Positions 14,987 through 25,300 of a stretch of DNA of 48,266 nucleotides are shown one piece after another (position 1 is the stretch's first letter; every line of letters starts with the position of its first letter). Both the position numbers and the translations under genes were made by a program. Source of the DNA: an uncultured Desulfobulbaceae bacterium (GTDB lineage: Bacteria > Desulfobacterota > Desulfobulbia > Desulfobulbales > CALZHT01). The DNA lies in NCBI GenBank assembly GCA_945787445.1, contig CALZHT010000080.1, forward strand, positions 1-48,266. Direction: 5' to 3'. Below the pieces are notes generated by a model. That model did not search any database. It was not told the origin of the DNA and saw only the letters and a list, made by a program, of their open reading frames with translations.

Positions 14987-16495
14987 TTAATTAAGCGAAG
15001 AACCCGCATCTAGAGGGGGGGTGAGGAGGATTTCCTCCCCGGGTTCGAGCCCCTCGGTAATTCGTATCATAAGATTGTTGTCCAGATCTGTTTTTACGTT
15101 TCTGGGAATTGCATCCGATCCCTGTCGTACAAAAACGGTTGGCTGCCCTTTTACCAGAGTTACAGCCTGGACCGGGATATAAATCGCCTCCTTAAAGCGG
15201 GTGATAATGATTTCCGCGCGGCAGCTCATGCCGGTTCGCAAATTTGCGCCATTGCCCTCCAAATGAACCACGGTATTGTATAGTTTCAGATCAGGATTGA
15301 ACCACAAGGAGGTGGCATCCGGAAGGGGAGATATGGAAGCGACCGTGCCGTCAAACGATTTTCCAGGAACCGCGTCCACTGTGACTTCCACCGGCAAACC
15401 CACTCGTACCTTGTCCAGATTCGACTCGTGGATTTTAACCTCCGCCAATACCGAAGCGGTTTTCGGCAGATAAATGAGTTCCTGGCGTTCGCCGACTTCC
15501 TGGCCTGCCGCAAGAGGGTCGGCATTGCCCCTCCAACTGCCCTGGGCAGTAGTTGCATAGATAACCAAGCCTTCGGATGGCGCATATATCTTTGTTTTTG
15601 TTATTTGATCATTGATTTTTTGCAGCTGTTTTTTTTCGCGTTCAAACACTGATTTTTTGGCCAAAAGGTCGGCATCGGCCTGCACCTGGTCAGCCGCCAC
15701 CTTTATTTTGGTGCGTTCCAGGGCCATTTCAGCTTGTTTTGCTTCACTCTTCAGTTCAGCGAGTTTTCGTGCGTAGGTGAAATTTTTAAGAAGGCTGAGA
15801 TTTTCTTCCGCAAGCTGCAAATCCAGTTCAGATCTTTTGGTGGCAAGTTCATCCGCCAGGAGTTCGGTCTGGGAAATGAATTTTTCTTTAAAAAGAACCT
15901 TTGACCATTTGAGCTTATCATTGGCGCGCTGCAATTCTTCCCGCGCCACCGTTATTTTGGATTCCGCCTCATTGAGCTCCTTTGGGAAATCGCCTTCCAC
16001 ATATTTTTTCAGATCCTGCTTTGCAAAAATAAGCGTGAGTTCAGCCTTTTCATTGTCCTCCAGCCCTTTGTTCTTTACTATTTCCACATTTTCACGGGCA
16101 TGGATGTATGCAGCTTCCGTGTTCTGTAGCTTAATTTGCTGATCTACCGCCTGGTTTTCCAAACGGCTTGCATCAAGTTCCAGTAGAAGGTCTCCTTTTT
16201 TCACATTTTCACCTTCTTTGATAAGCCAGAGAATGCTTGTCCTTCCTTCCACCTCGCTTTTGATAACTTCCTGGTCCCGTGCCTTGATGGTACCCGATTC
16301 GATAACGCTTATGGTGAGAGGTCCCTTTGCTACAGTGAAGGTTGGTCCTCCGCCGATGTCTGCATCACTGTCGGGCGATGTGTTCGTGTCACTTGCTATG
16401 AACCATATAATTAGAAGGATAAGTATACCCCCAATCCATAACACTCTCGGACGGAGGCGGAATAGATCCTCCTTACTGTTCTTGTCTTCGTTCAT
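14987..16495 (-). CDS. MacA/HlyD-like periplasmic adaptor (membrane fusion protein)
   Basis: Membrane-fusion protein linking the inner-membrane ABC pump to TolC. From the chosen ATG at 16495 (502 residues) it has one N-terminal transmembrane helix (VLWIGGILILLIIWFIA). A biotinyl-lipoyl half and a long alpha-hairpin coiled coil rich in Glu/Lys/Leu (about 110-270) follow, then the returning lipoyl and beta-barrel domains and a C-terminal membrane-proximal domain. The open frame extends further upstream, but that extension lies inside the TolC gene in another frame and is not protein-like. The ATG overlaps the end of the TolC gene by 23 bases, indicating coupling. Confidence 0.9.
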   Translation of the reverse strand: MNEDKNSKEDLFRLRPRVLWIGGILILLIIWFIASDTNTSPDSDADIGGGPTFTVAKGPLTISVIESGTIKARDQEVIKSEVEGRTSILWLIKEGENVKKGDLLLELDASRLENQAVDQQIKLQNTEAAYIHARENVEIVKNKGLEDNEKAELTLIFAKQDLKKYVEGDFPKELNEAESKITVAREELQRANDKLKWSKVLFKEKFISQTELLADELATKRSELDLQLAEENLSLLKNFTYARKLAELKSEAKQAEMALERTKIKVAADQVQADADLLAKKSVFEREKKQLQKINDQITKTKIYAPSEGLVIYATTAQGSWRGNADPLAAGQEVGERQELIYLPKTASVLAEVKIHESNLDKVRVGLPVEVTVDAVPGKSFDGTVASISPLPDATSLWFNPDLKLYNTVVHLEGNGANLRTGMSCRAEIIITRFKEAIYIPVQAVTLVKGQPTVFVRQGSDAIPRNVKTDLDNNLMIRITEGLEPGEEILLTPPLDAGSSLN

Positions 16496-18311
16496 CAAAT
16501 TGAAACTCCTGATAAAGGCCTTTGTTGTCCACTTGGAGGATTCCAAGGTCCTGCTGTAGTTCAAGTTCGCTGATTCTATAATTTGTCCGGGAGGCAGAGA
16601 GACTGTTTTTCGCCTGCACCAAGGCCTCTTGCGCCTCAAGCAGGTCCCGGATATGCACGCGTCCTGCCTTGAGATGCAGGTTCGTGCTGTCAACCCTGCG
16701 TTGGGCCACTTTAACGGACTGGGCCTGGATATGGATTTGCTCCCGCAGTATTAAAAGATTGCGGATATGGTTGCGAACATCTACTTTAATCTGATCTTCA
16801 AGTTCCTGCATAGTACGCACTGTGTCTTCAAGATTGATCAGGCTGGTCCGCAGGATGTTGCGTTCCGCTGTTTTATCAAAGGGAAAGTCAAGTGAGAGGA
16901 GGGCTCCATAATTGCCCCTTTCCGGACGCAGGCGGCCGGTGGGTTCACCTGCCGAGGCGATCGATCGTCTTTCCCCGAAATTAGCCGTGCCCGTAAGACT
17001 TGCCTCAGGCAGCAGTCCATCCGCCGCAATAATCACCGCGCGTTGCCTGTCATACACCCTGCCTTGGGATATACGAAGATCAAGACGATTGTGCAGGGCA
17101 AGTTCGATTGCCTGCTTTTCATCAAGTGATATTTCCGGAACCACTAAATGTTCTTGCGAGTAATCAGTCTCATCCTCTAAAGAACTTGGGCTGTCCGGCG
17201 TATCATTTTGCGGGAACGATTCATCAAACATGCCAATAATTTTATTAAGTTCATCATAGTCGAGTTCAATGGCGGCATCAGGTGGCAGGCCGAGATCCAA
17301 TTTGAAGAAATCGAGGCTGCGGTTATACGATTGCTTGGCTGAAAAAAACCTGTTTTTGGCACGCAGCGAGTCCTGGATGGCTTGGTCTAGCTGGATTTCC
17401 GGAAGACGCCCCGCATCGGCCAGCCGACGCACCCTGAGAGCTGATTCAGTAAGGTTTCGGTAATTTTCCAGGCCGTTGGCAACTTCCTCCAGCTGCTGGA
17501 GGACAGTGAGATACTGTCTGGTTACTTGGATGGAATATGTTTTTTTGAAACGTTCGAAGCGGTACATTGCATAGACCACTTCACGATCCGCCTGGGTCAT
17601 GGGTTCAGTCACAACCGTTCGCCCGGCCCCGCGCAGCAAGGGCATTGAAATGCTTGCATCAGCAAAGATACCGAAGGAAGAAGCCTTATCAAGGGTAAGG
17701 AGTTTGACCAGGTCGATGCCCAACAGGGTGGTGATTTCAAGACCGCTTTTGAAACGTTTGCTCCAAGAGAGGGAGCCTGTATTTTCAACACCGCTTATGG
17801 TCGGGTCGCTTCCCAGATCTGTGCTTATCAAGGTATCCCATAAGCCGGTCAAGGTATGGCGGAATTCCTGTCTTTCAAGATCAAGATCAAGGGCGGCAAC
17901 GAAAATGTCCTCTTTCAGAGTTTGGTATTGGCGGCTGTTGCGTGCCCCGATCTGTAATGCCTGGATTAAGCTCAGTGTGATTGGGGTTGTGTCCTCCCCG
18001 GGAGGTTCCGTTTCACTTTCTCTTTCTGTTTCCTTGGCAGAAAATAGCCATTTTTCAGGGGACTTGAGGAAATTACTGTTAATCGAACTTCTGTCGCTGT
18101 ATGGGAGGTCTTGCAGTTCAAACAAGCGCCGACGGAAGGTATCGGATGGCGATGCAATGGAAATGGCATTGGTTTTGCCAAGGTATTGCTGTTGCGCTTG
18201 GAATATGATATCCTGGGCCGCCCGATCGGCCTGTTGAATTGATTTTCCTGGAGAAGCACATCCTGAAAATGAGAGAAGAAAAAGGATAAGCAGGAGATGG
18301 ATCCTATTCAT
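16473..18311 (-). CDS. TolC-family outer-membrane efflux lipoprotein
   Basis: A 612-residue outer-membrane channel of the TolC/OEP family and the first gene of the efflux operon. A lipoprotein signal peptide ends in LSFSGC (Cys18), so it is probably lipid-anchored. Two OEP repeats with long amphipathic helices follow (about 200-345 and 410-600). It is longer than typical TolC (about 450-500) because of an extra N-terminal segment and an acidic linker around 365-400 (DSPSSLEDETDYSQ). GGAG precedes the ATG on the minus strand. Gene order tolC-macA-macB(ATPase)-macB(permease) fits a self-contained tripartite exporter. Confidence 0.92.
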   Translation of the reverse strand: MNRIHLLLILFLLSFSGCASPGKSIQQADRAAQDIIFQAQQQYLGKTNAISIASPSDTFRRRLFELQDLPYSDRSSINSNFLKSPEKWLFSAKETERESETEPPGEDTTPITLSLIQALQIGARNSRQYQTLKEDIFVAALDLDLERQEFRHTLTGLWDTLISTDLGSDPTISGVENTGSLSWSKRFKSGLEITTLLGIDLVKLLTLDKASSFGIFADASISMPLLRGAGRTVVTEPMTQADREVVYAMYRFERFKKTYSIQVTRQYLTVLQQLEEVANGLENYRNLTESALRVRRLADAGRLPEIQLDQAIQDSLRAKNRFFSAKQSYNRSLDFFKLDLGLPPDAAIELDYDELNKIIGMFDESFPQNDTPDSPSSLEDETDYSQEHLVVPEISLDEKQAIELALHNRLDLRISQGRVYDRQRAVIIAADGLLPEASLTGTANFGERRSIASAGEPTGRLRPERGNYGALLSLDFPFDKTAERNILRTSLINLEDTVRTMQELEDQIKVDVRNHIRNLLILREQIHIQAQSVKVAQRRVDSTNLHLKAGRVHIRDLLEAQEALVQAKNSLSASRTNYRISELELQQDLGILQVDNKGLYQEFQFDERRQEQ

Positions 18312-18515
18312 GTTTCTCCGAATAAAAATTTCATTCCGGTTCTGATTTTATTTTGAGCGCCCTACGCGTCAATTCATTTAGGGAATAACAATACTCAAAA
18401 GGATATGGTGGTCAAAGCAAAATAAAGAGATCCATTTTAGTTGCAAAAAATATTTTTGTCCTTTTGAGTGTTGCCATTACAATAATCATTTTAAAAAAAT
18501 ATGGAATAATCAATT
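18312..18515. promoter_or_regulatory. Divergent promoter region (efflux operon / TraB gene)
   Basis: 204 AT-rich bases separate the minus-strand efflux operon from the plus-strand TraB gene and must hold both promoters. No -35/-10 pair with good spacing stands out to me. Confidence 0.35.
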
Positions 18516-19675
18516 ATGATAGAAGCGCAAGCTTGCGACACAGAAAATACCTACCCGTCTGACGTTCACTTTTGCACCCTCGGTGATCGCCAGATCATCC
18601 TTGTCGGCACCGCCCATATTTCTCGAAAATCCGCTGACCTTGTCCGGGAAGTCATTTCCAGGGAGAGGCCTGATCACGTCTGTGTGGAACTCGATGAAAA
18701 GAGGTATGAAAAGAGATAATATACCGCAAGCAATTGAGCACCTTGCTTGCCAACCTGGTTCTTGCTTCCTATCAGAAAAAACTGGGTGATCAGCTGGGAG
18801 TAATGCCGGGTACCGAATTGCTGGTGGCCACTCAAGTGGCGAAAGAATACAACATACCTATTGCCCTCTGTGACCGTGATGTCAGAGTAACCATGCGCAG
18901 GGCCTGGAAATCCACTTCCTTTTTCAAGAAAGGCTATCTCCTGGCAAGTTTGTTTGCCAGCATGTTTGAAGGGATGGAGATCACTGAAGAAAAACTCACC
19001 GAACTCAGGGAGACCGATGTCCTTTCTGAATTAATGAATGAACTGGGCCAGGCCATGCCGGAGATGAAAAGGGTGCTCATCGATGAGCGTGACACCTTTC
19101 TGGCGGAAAAGACCAAAGAGACTACGGGCAGAAAAATAGTGGCGGTGGTCGGCGCCGGCCATGTTGAGGGGATTAAGAAGGCGCTCTATGAAGACAGGAA
19201 AGACCTGATGGAGGAAATCAACACCGTGCCGCCTGTATCGCCCATCTGGAAAATAATAGGCTGGGCAATTCCTGCCTGTATTTTAGGGGCTCTTGGCTTT
19301 ATCGCCTGGAAGAAAGGCGGAGCCGTGGCCGGTGAAAACCTGTTGTATTGGGTTCTTGCCAACGGCATTCCCACCTCCATCGGCGCCATTCTTGCCTTTG
19401 CCCACCCGCTCACCGTGATCAGCGCCTTTGTGGCCGCCCCGGTTACCAGCCTGACTCCGGTAATCGGAGCGGGCTATGTCACTGCCTTTGTGCAGGCCAT
19501 GGTGCAGCCACCGGTGGTGATGGAATTTGAGACAGTATTGGAAGATATTGCTTCGGTGCGAGGTTGGTGGCGCAATAAACTGTTGCGGATATTTCTTGTT
19601 TTTCTGCTCCCCGGCTTCGGGAGCATGATCGGCACTTATGTGGGAGGCTACGAAATTTTTTCCAATCTTTTCTAG
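18516..19675 (+). pseudogene. TraB/PrgY-family membrane protein, split by frameshift
   Basis: The N-terminal piece (18516-18719) carries the family opening IILVGTAHIS and HVCVELDEKRYE, then runs into a stop. The rest continues in another frame, KQLSTLLANLVLASYQKK... MPGTELL... VAVVGAGHVEGI, followed by three to four C-terminal membrane helices (from about 19245) to 19675. Relatives I recall have about a dozen more residues between RYE and the RKQ-type stretch, so a small deletion plus frameshift around 18705-18730 is the simplest reading. A start at TTG 18734 could give a 313-residue C-terminal product. TraB-type proteins are predicted membrane peptidase-like proteins of unclear role in bacteria. 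Confidence 0.85.
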
Positions 19676-19689
19676 GAAAAAGATGGTGA

Positions 19690-20031
19690 ATGGTAATGGC
19701 TGAGAAAAATAAAGCTGCAGGAAAAAAACTGACTGGGAAACAGGCCCGCTATCTGCGGGGTCTGGGACATCACCTGACCCCGGTTGTGCTGATCGGCAAG
19801 GAAGGCCTTTCCGACAATCTAATGAAGTCGGTTAATGATACACTTGGGCCCAGAGAACTTATCAAGGTGAAACTCTTGGAAAGCTGCCCGATAGAAAGGC
19901 ATGAAGCGGCATCAGCACTCGCGCAGAAGGCTAAAGCCGCATTAGTTCAAGTTCTTGGGAAAACAATATTGCTTTATAGGGAAAACAAGGAACTGAAGCC
20001 GGATAAGAAAATTTCTCTGCCGGGAAAATGA
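19690..20031 (+). CDS. YhbY-family RNA-binding protein (CRM domain)
   Basis: A small (113 residue) protein with a single CRM/YhbY domain: LTGKQARYLRGLGHHLTPVVLIGKEGLS, then ELIKVKLLESCP and a GKTILLYRENKE end. YhbY proteins bind pre-50S ribosomal particles and are thought to assist ribosome assembly. Two starts, ATG 19690 and ATG 19696, are only two codons apart. The stop overlaps the next gene by four bases (ATGA), so the two are co-translated. Confidence 0.9.
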   Translation: MVMAEKNKAAGKKLTGKQARYLRGLGHHLTPVVLIGKEGLSDNLMKSVNDTLGPRELIKVKLLESCPIERHEAASALAQKAKAALVQVLGKTILLYRENKELKPDKKISLPGK

Positions 20032-20909
20032 TTGCCAATCAAACCGAAATACTAAAAGACCTTCTGCAACAGCCTGGACTGCTTGTCATGCCCTGCTGTT
20101 TTGATGCGCTTTCCGCAAAACTCATCGAGCAGGCCGGTTTTCCGCTTACTTTTATGAGTGGTTTTGCAGTCTCCGCCGCCAGGCTCGGTTTGCCGGATAC
20201 CGGCCTGATTTCCTTCGGGGAAATGATCGACCAGGGCCGGAATATCACCAGCGCCGTTTCCATCCCGGTTATCGGTGATGGTGATACGGGTTACGGCAAC
20301 GCACTTAATGTGAAGCGGACGGTGAGGGAATATGCCAAGGCAGGTTTTGCCTGCATTATGATTGAGGACCAAGTGGCGCCCAAGCGTTGCGGTCATACCA
20401 AAGGGAAGCAGGTTGTCGGCAGAAATGATGCACTGAACAGAATCCGCGCTGCGGTGGACGCAAGGGAAGAAGGGGCTGACATTCTGATAATGGCCAGAAC
20501 CGATGCGCGGCAAGAATATGGCCTGGAAGAGGCTTTGTGGCGAATCCAAGCCTTCTGGGACTACGGGGTGGATGTTACCTTTCTGGAGGCACCTGAGTCG
20601 GAAGAAGAAATGCGCACCTATTGCCGGCGTGTCCCGGGCCCTAAAATGGCGAATATGCTCGAACAAGGAAAAACCCCATTTCTTCCGCCCGAACAGTTGG
20701 AGGAAATGGGGTTTGCAATTGCGGCCTACCCTTTAACCATGTTAAGTGCGGCTGCCAAGGCCATGATCGCTGCCCTGGACAGTCTTAAGGCAGGAAAACA
20801 TCCTGCTGAATTGTTACTGGACCTTGCCGTTCTTAAAGAAATTATCGGGTTCAACGAGTATTATGCTGAAGAGAAGCAATACTCTGAAACCGACTTTTCA
20901 GGCAGTTAG
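20028..20909 (+). CDS. Isocitrate lyase/PEP mutase-family enzyme
   Basis: A 293-residue TIM-barrel enzyme of the isocitrate lyase/phosphoenolpyruvate mutase superfamily, which breaks or makes C-C or C-P bonds next to a carboxylate. Visible are the Mg-binding segment GDGDTGYGN (83-91), the Glu113-Asp114 pair, and the catalytic loop KRCGH (119-123), whose Cys marks lyases such as 2-methylisocitrate lyase rather than mutases. The ARTDAR segment also fits. The substrate could be 2-methylisocitrate, oxaloacetate or a related acid; no propionate-pathway genes are nearby. It is coupled to the YhbY gene by a 4-base overlap. Confidence 0.88.
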   Translation: MIANQTEILKDLLQQPGLLVMPCCFDALSAKLIEQAGFPLTFMSGFAVSAARLGLPDTGLISFGEMIDQGRNITSAVSIPVIGDGDTGYGNALNVKRTVREYAKAGFACIMIEDQVAPKRCGHTKGKQVVGRNDALNRIRAAVDAREEGADILIMARTDARQEYGLEEALWRIQAFWDYGVDVTFLEAPESEEEMRTYCRRVPGPKMANMLEQGKTPFLPPEQLEEMGFAIAAYPLTMLSAAAKAMIAALDSLKAGKHPAELLLDLAVLKEIIGFNEYYAEEKQYSETDFSGS

Positions 20910-20958
20910 TTTGTTCCCACCCGAAAAATCGTAGATTTTGCGGATGCTGAAACAAGTT

Positions 20959-21033
20959 GTTTCCAATTCGGAAACTGGCAATTTCGCAGATCGATGCAGA
21001 GATTCGGCAAAAAGGGCGTTTCCGGTTGGAAAC
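20959..21033. repeat. Two GTTTCC...GGAAAC hairpins
   Basis: Two short palindromes with the same arms, GTTTCC/GGAAAC (20959-20975 and 21018-21033), lie between the convergent lyase and ankyrin genes. They may serve as weak bidirectional terminators; neither has a clear T-run. Confidence 0.5.
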
Positions 21034-21674
21034 TAGTTTGCCCCGGCATTGCTCAGCAGATCAGCAATCTCGGGATTGGCCGCCTTGTCCAAGGCGGATT
21101 CGCCTTTGCTCGTCTGGGCATTGACAGCGGCGTTGTTCTGTAAAAGCTGGGTGACGATATCGGTGTAGCCGCGCATGGACGCATAAATAAGGGAGGTGAA
21201 GCCGTTATTGTCAGCCAGGTTAACATCAGCACCTTTTGTGATGAGCAGTGCGGCGGCTTCCGGTTTCTGGTCGTTGATGGCCACCATAAGAGCGGTTCTG
21301 CCCTGGTTGTCCTGGGCGTTCATGTCAGCGTTATTGTCTGTGAGAACGTTTATAATGTCGGCAGGAGCAGCCGGCAATATCGCGTAGGTCAGAGCAGTGC
21401 GGCCATCATTGTCCATGGCCTTAAGGTCTGCACCTCTTTGTACAAGAAGCTGGACAGTGGTCAGGTGGCCCAGGCCGGCTGCCCACATGAGGGGAGTGGT
21501 GCCGCTTCTGTCAGCGGAATTGATGTCAAGACCTTCAGTTAGATATTGGGCAACAAGTTCGTCGTTGCCCATGCTTGAAGCCTTGCAGAGCTTATTGATA
21601 TCCGCGTTGGTTGTCTGCGGTATTAGATAGACAAAGCACGCAATAAACAGAATACAAAGCGCTGTTTTTTTCAT
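21033..21674 (-). CDS. Secreted ankyrin-repeat protein (paralogue A)
   Basis: A 213-residue protein with a Sec signal peptide (cleavage likely after TTNA, residue 24) and five to six ankyrin repeats (for example GTTPLMWAAGLGHLTTVQLL, GRTALMVAIN, GFTSLIYASMRGYTDIVTQLL). It should be periplasmic or extracellular and act through protein-protein contacts. A near-identical paralogue (about 86% by hand alignment, same length) lies at 30575-31216. The pair brackets the giant cytochrome gene, both on the opposite strand. A strong Shine-Dalgarno (GGGAGGAG) precedes the ATG. Partnership with the cytochrome is inferred from position only. Confidence 0.92.
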   Translation of the reverse strand: MKKTALCILFIACFVYLIPQTTNADINKLCKASSMGNDELVAQYLTEGLDINSADRSGTTPLMWAAGLGHLTTVQLLVQRGADLKAMDNDGRTALTYAILPAAPADIINVLTDNNADMNAQDNQGRTALMVAINDQKPEAAALLITKGADVNLADNNGFTSLIYASMRGYTDIVTQLLQNNAAVNAQTSKGESALDKAANPEIADLLSNAGAN

Positions 21675-22307
21675 AACATTCTCCTCCCATTTGTTTACGT
21701 AACCACAAAAAGCATATCACCATCAATGGTAACTCTATATATCCAATCTGCCTTTGCGCAATGATTATTGTCAATTATTGAATACATTTATTTACAATAT
21801 AATTATAAATAATAATTTTAACCTTAAACGTTTTTCGAGGAAAAATCAAAACAAAATTGTTATTCGCCTTCTAAAACCAAGTGCGGACATGTATTCCTAT
21901 ATCCTTTTTATGGAGTACTTCAAGGTGTATCCCTCGCAACCCGTCCAGGTAAAGCGGTGATCCCTTTCCAGTGTCACCGTAAGGAGTTTCAAAAAATGTT
22001 CACTGCATGTCCCCCGGTCTACTTTTGACCATCATCCTCTCAAAAGCAAAAGAATAAGTATAAGAAATTTTTCTTTTCCTTTCACGGAATAGTGTCCTTA
22101 CAGTTTCTAAGTAATATTGTAAATCATAATGTAAATTATATTTAACATTTCTATTGTCAAATTAATGCACATATGGTATTCTGATTCTAACTATAATCTG
22201 GGTAAATTGTAGTTTTTTTAAGTGTTTTTAGTAACTTAAATAGTAATGCTTATAAAGCGCCTTAGGTTACGTTTTTAGGGCAGAAAAACAAAAAAAGGGG
22301 AAGGAAA
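21675..22307. promoter_or_regulatory. Long AT-rich upstream region of the giant cytochrome gene
   Basis: 633 bases between divergent genes with very low GC, and no convincing gene. A short stem CGGTGA/TCACCG sits at about 21955-21979. I looked for a cyclic-di-GMP (GEMM) riboswitch, which often precedes multihaem cytochrome genes in delta-proteobacteria, and did not recognise one. The cytochrome Shine-Dalgarno GGGGAAGG is at 22297-22304. Confidence 0.5.
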
Positions 22308-25300
22308 ATGGAAAAGTCTGGTTATATAACACTCAAATGGCGTCCGTATTCTGGATTATTCATCTTCTTACTGTTCATATCACTTGGATTTTTTCTACAA
22401 CTCTCCTCTCCTCAAACCGCTCATGCCCGGGCAGTGGAATGTGCTGCTTGCCACAGCTCAGGTGTCGGCTCCTCTCCCCATACCGTCCAGCATAATAATA
22501 CAATCGTTCCAGGTTCGGTATGCGGCCAGTGCCATGATGCCAATGTCCGCATTGAACATACGGACAACCGGGCAATTGATTGTGAACTCTGTCATACCCC
22601 TGACGGTCCCCTTTTCAATGCCCGTTATGATGCCGCAATTACCCAGGGAATGGGATCAGGCGGCACCAGCGTTGATTGTTGGCAGTGCCACGACTTTTTC
22701 AACCATCTCCCCCAGCACGACAATGTTTCCGCAACCCCTGCCCAATGTTCTTCATGCCATACAGCAAATATAACCGATACTCATAACAATAATTGCACCC
22801 TTTGCCATGAAAGCGCCAATACCATTGTTTCAGGCATTATTCAGCAAGGCAGAAGTGACGGCGGTAATCAGGCTGTAACCTGTGCCGGCTGCCATACAAG
22901 TGGCGGCGCCGCTAGCCATGGCGCAACCTGTGATACGGCCGGAGCGGCTCATGAAGCTTTGATCACCTCTGTTAATTGCTCAGGTTGCCACAATTCTGTT
23001 AATTTTGAGGCTCTGTGCAACACCCATCGCAGCGATTGTACAGTGTGCCATTTAAGCACTGAACAGCGCGTGGTTGATACGATCACCGCAGGCAGGGCAG
23101 GCACCCCGGTTTCTTGTGAGAACTGTCATGATATGCATAATGCCACAGCGGACCATAATATGCTGTCCACCTCGGTCAACTGTTCAACCTGTCATGCCAC
23201 GGGTGATTTTAATGCGATCTTGACCACCCACCGGTATGACTGTGCGCTATGCCATACCAGCACAAGAACGGACGTGGTCAACACCATCAATACTGGCAAG
23301 GGAGCTGCCGGCATCCCGGTGAACTGTGAAAACTGCCACACCGCCCATGACGGTCCGACCGCGCATAATAATCTCTCTACCTCGGTGAACTGTTCAACCT
23401 GTCATACCACCGGTGACTTCAACGCGATCTTGACTACCCACCAGGCAGATTGTACCGTATGCCATACCAGCACCCGTCAGGCGGTGATCGATACGATCAA
23501 TAGCGGTATTGCCGGCACTGCAGTGAACTGTGAAAACTGCCATACTGCCCATGACGGTCCGACAGACCATAACATGCTGTCCACTTCTACGAACTGCTCG
23601 ACTTGCCATGTCAGCGGCACATTCAACGATATCTCCAGCCTGCACCGAGCTGACTGTACCCTCTGCCATACCAGTACGCGTCAGGCAGTTATCGATGCCA
23701 TTGATGCGGGCAGGGCGGGCACTGCGGTAAATTGTGAGAACTGCCATGTCGGCCATGCTGATCCGGCAGGTGATCATAATAATGTGTCCGCCGCGGTGAA
23801 CTGTTCAACCTGTCATACCACCGGGGACTTTAATGCAATCCTGACCACCCACCGGTCCGATTGTGCATTGTGCCACAGCAGCACCAGACAGGCGGTCATT
23901 GATACAATCAACACAGGTCAAGGCGCCGGCGGTGTTCCGGTAAACTGTGAAAACTGCCACACCGCCCATGAAGGTGAAACAGACCACGATATGCTGTCCA
24001 CCTCGGTGAACTGCTCGACCTGTCATACCACCGGGGACTTTAATGCAATCCTGACCACCCATCAGGCCGACTGCACCTTGTGTCATACCAATACACGCCA
24101 GGCGGTCATCGAAACCATCAACGACGGCAAGGCCGGTACCCCGGTGAATTGCGAAAATTGCCACGCTCCCCATGACGGGCCGGCAATCCATGAAAATTTG
24201 AGCACATCCGCCAACTGCTCGAGCTGTCATTTCACCAATACGTTCGATATGATACTCGGCACTCATATGTCGGATTGTACCCTGTGTCATAGCAGCACCA
24301 GGCCGGAAGTTGTTCAGGCGATCAACGATGGCAGGGCCGGCACCGCAGTTAACTGCGAAAGCTGCCATCTCGGCCATGCTGCCGACCACGATATGCTGTC
24401 CACCTCGGCAAACTGCTCAACCTGTCATACCAGTACTTCATTTGACGATATTTATACGGTGCACCGGACTGACTGCGCAACGTGTCACAGCAGCACCGTT
24501 CCACGGATCAGTGATACAATCGCTGCCGGAATGGCCGGCACTGCGGTAAATTGCGAGAACTGTCATGATTCACACGACGGTCCGACAGATCACAACAGCC
24601 TGAGCACGTCCGTAAACTGCTCAACCTGTCACGCTACCGCTGATTTCAATGCGATCCTGACCACCCATCAGGCCGACTGTACCTTGTGCCACAGCAGCAC
24701 CCGCCAGGCGGTAATCGACACCATTGATGCCGGCAGGGCAGGGACGTCGGTAAACTGCGAGAACTGCCATACAGCCCATGACGGCGCCACGGATCATGAT
24801 ATGGTGAGCACATCTGCGAACTGTTCGACCTGCCATGTCAGCGGTACCTTTGATGAAATTCTCACTACCCATCTGTTGGATTGTACAGTGTGCCACACCA
24901 GCACCCGCCAGGTGGTAATCGATACCATCGATGCCGGCAGGGTAGGTACGCCAGTAAACTGTGAGAACTGCCATACCACCCATGACGGCACTGCGGATCA
25001 TGATATGTTGAGCGCATCTGCAAACTGCTCGACCTGTCATGTCACCGGTACCTTTGACGAAATACTTACCACCCATCAGGCCGACTGCACGCTCTGCCAT
25101 ACCAGTACAAGACAGGCGGTGATCGATACGATCGATGCCGGCAAGGCCGGTACGCCGGTGAACTGTGAGGGCTGCCATAGTACGCATGATGAAATCGCAG
25201 CCCATAATAACCTGTCCACCACAACGCCATGTTTAGGCTGCCATTTCACCGGTTCGTTCTCCTTCATTAAGTCTGTGCATCTCAATGACTGTGCGAAGTG

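Noticed and set aside
21754-21960. A 68-codon frame upstream of the cytochrome
   Set aside because: Very AT-rich, Asn/Lys-biased, no ribosome-binding site and no recognisable features.
21675-22307. Possible GEMM (cyclic-di-GMP) riboswitch upstream of the cytochrome
   Set aside because: Tempting because of the GGDEF protein and cytochrome, but I could not find the conserved GEMM core sequences or its two helices.
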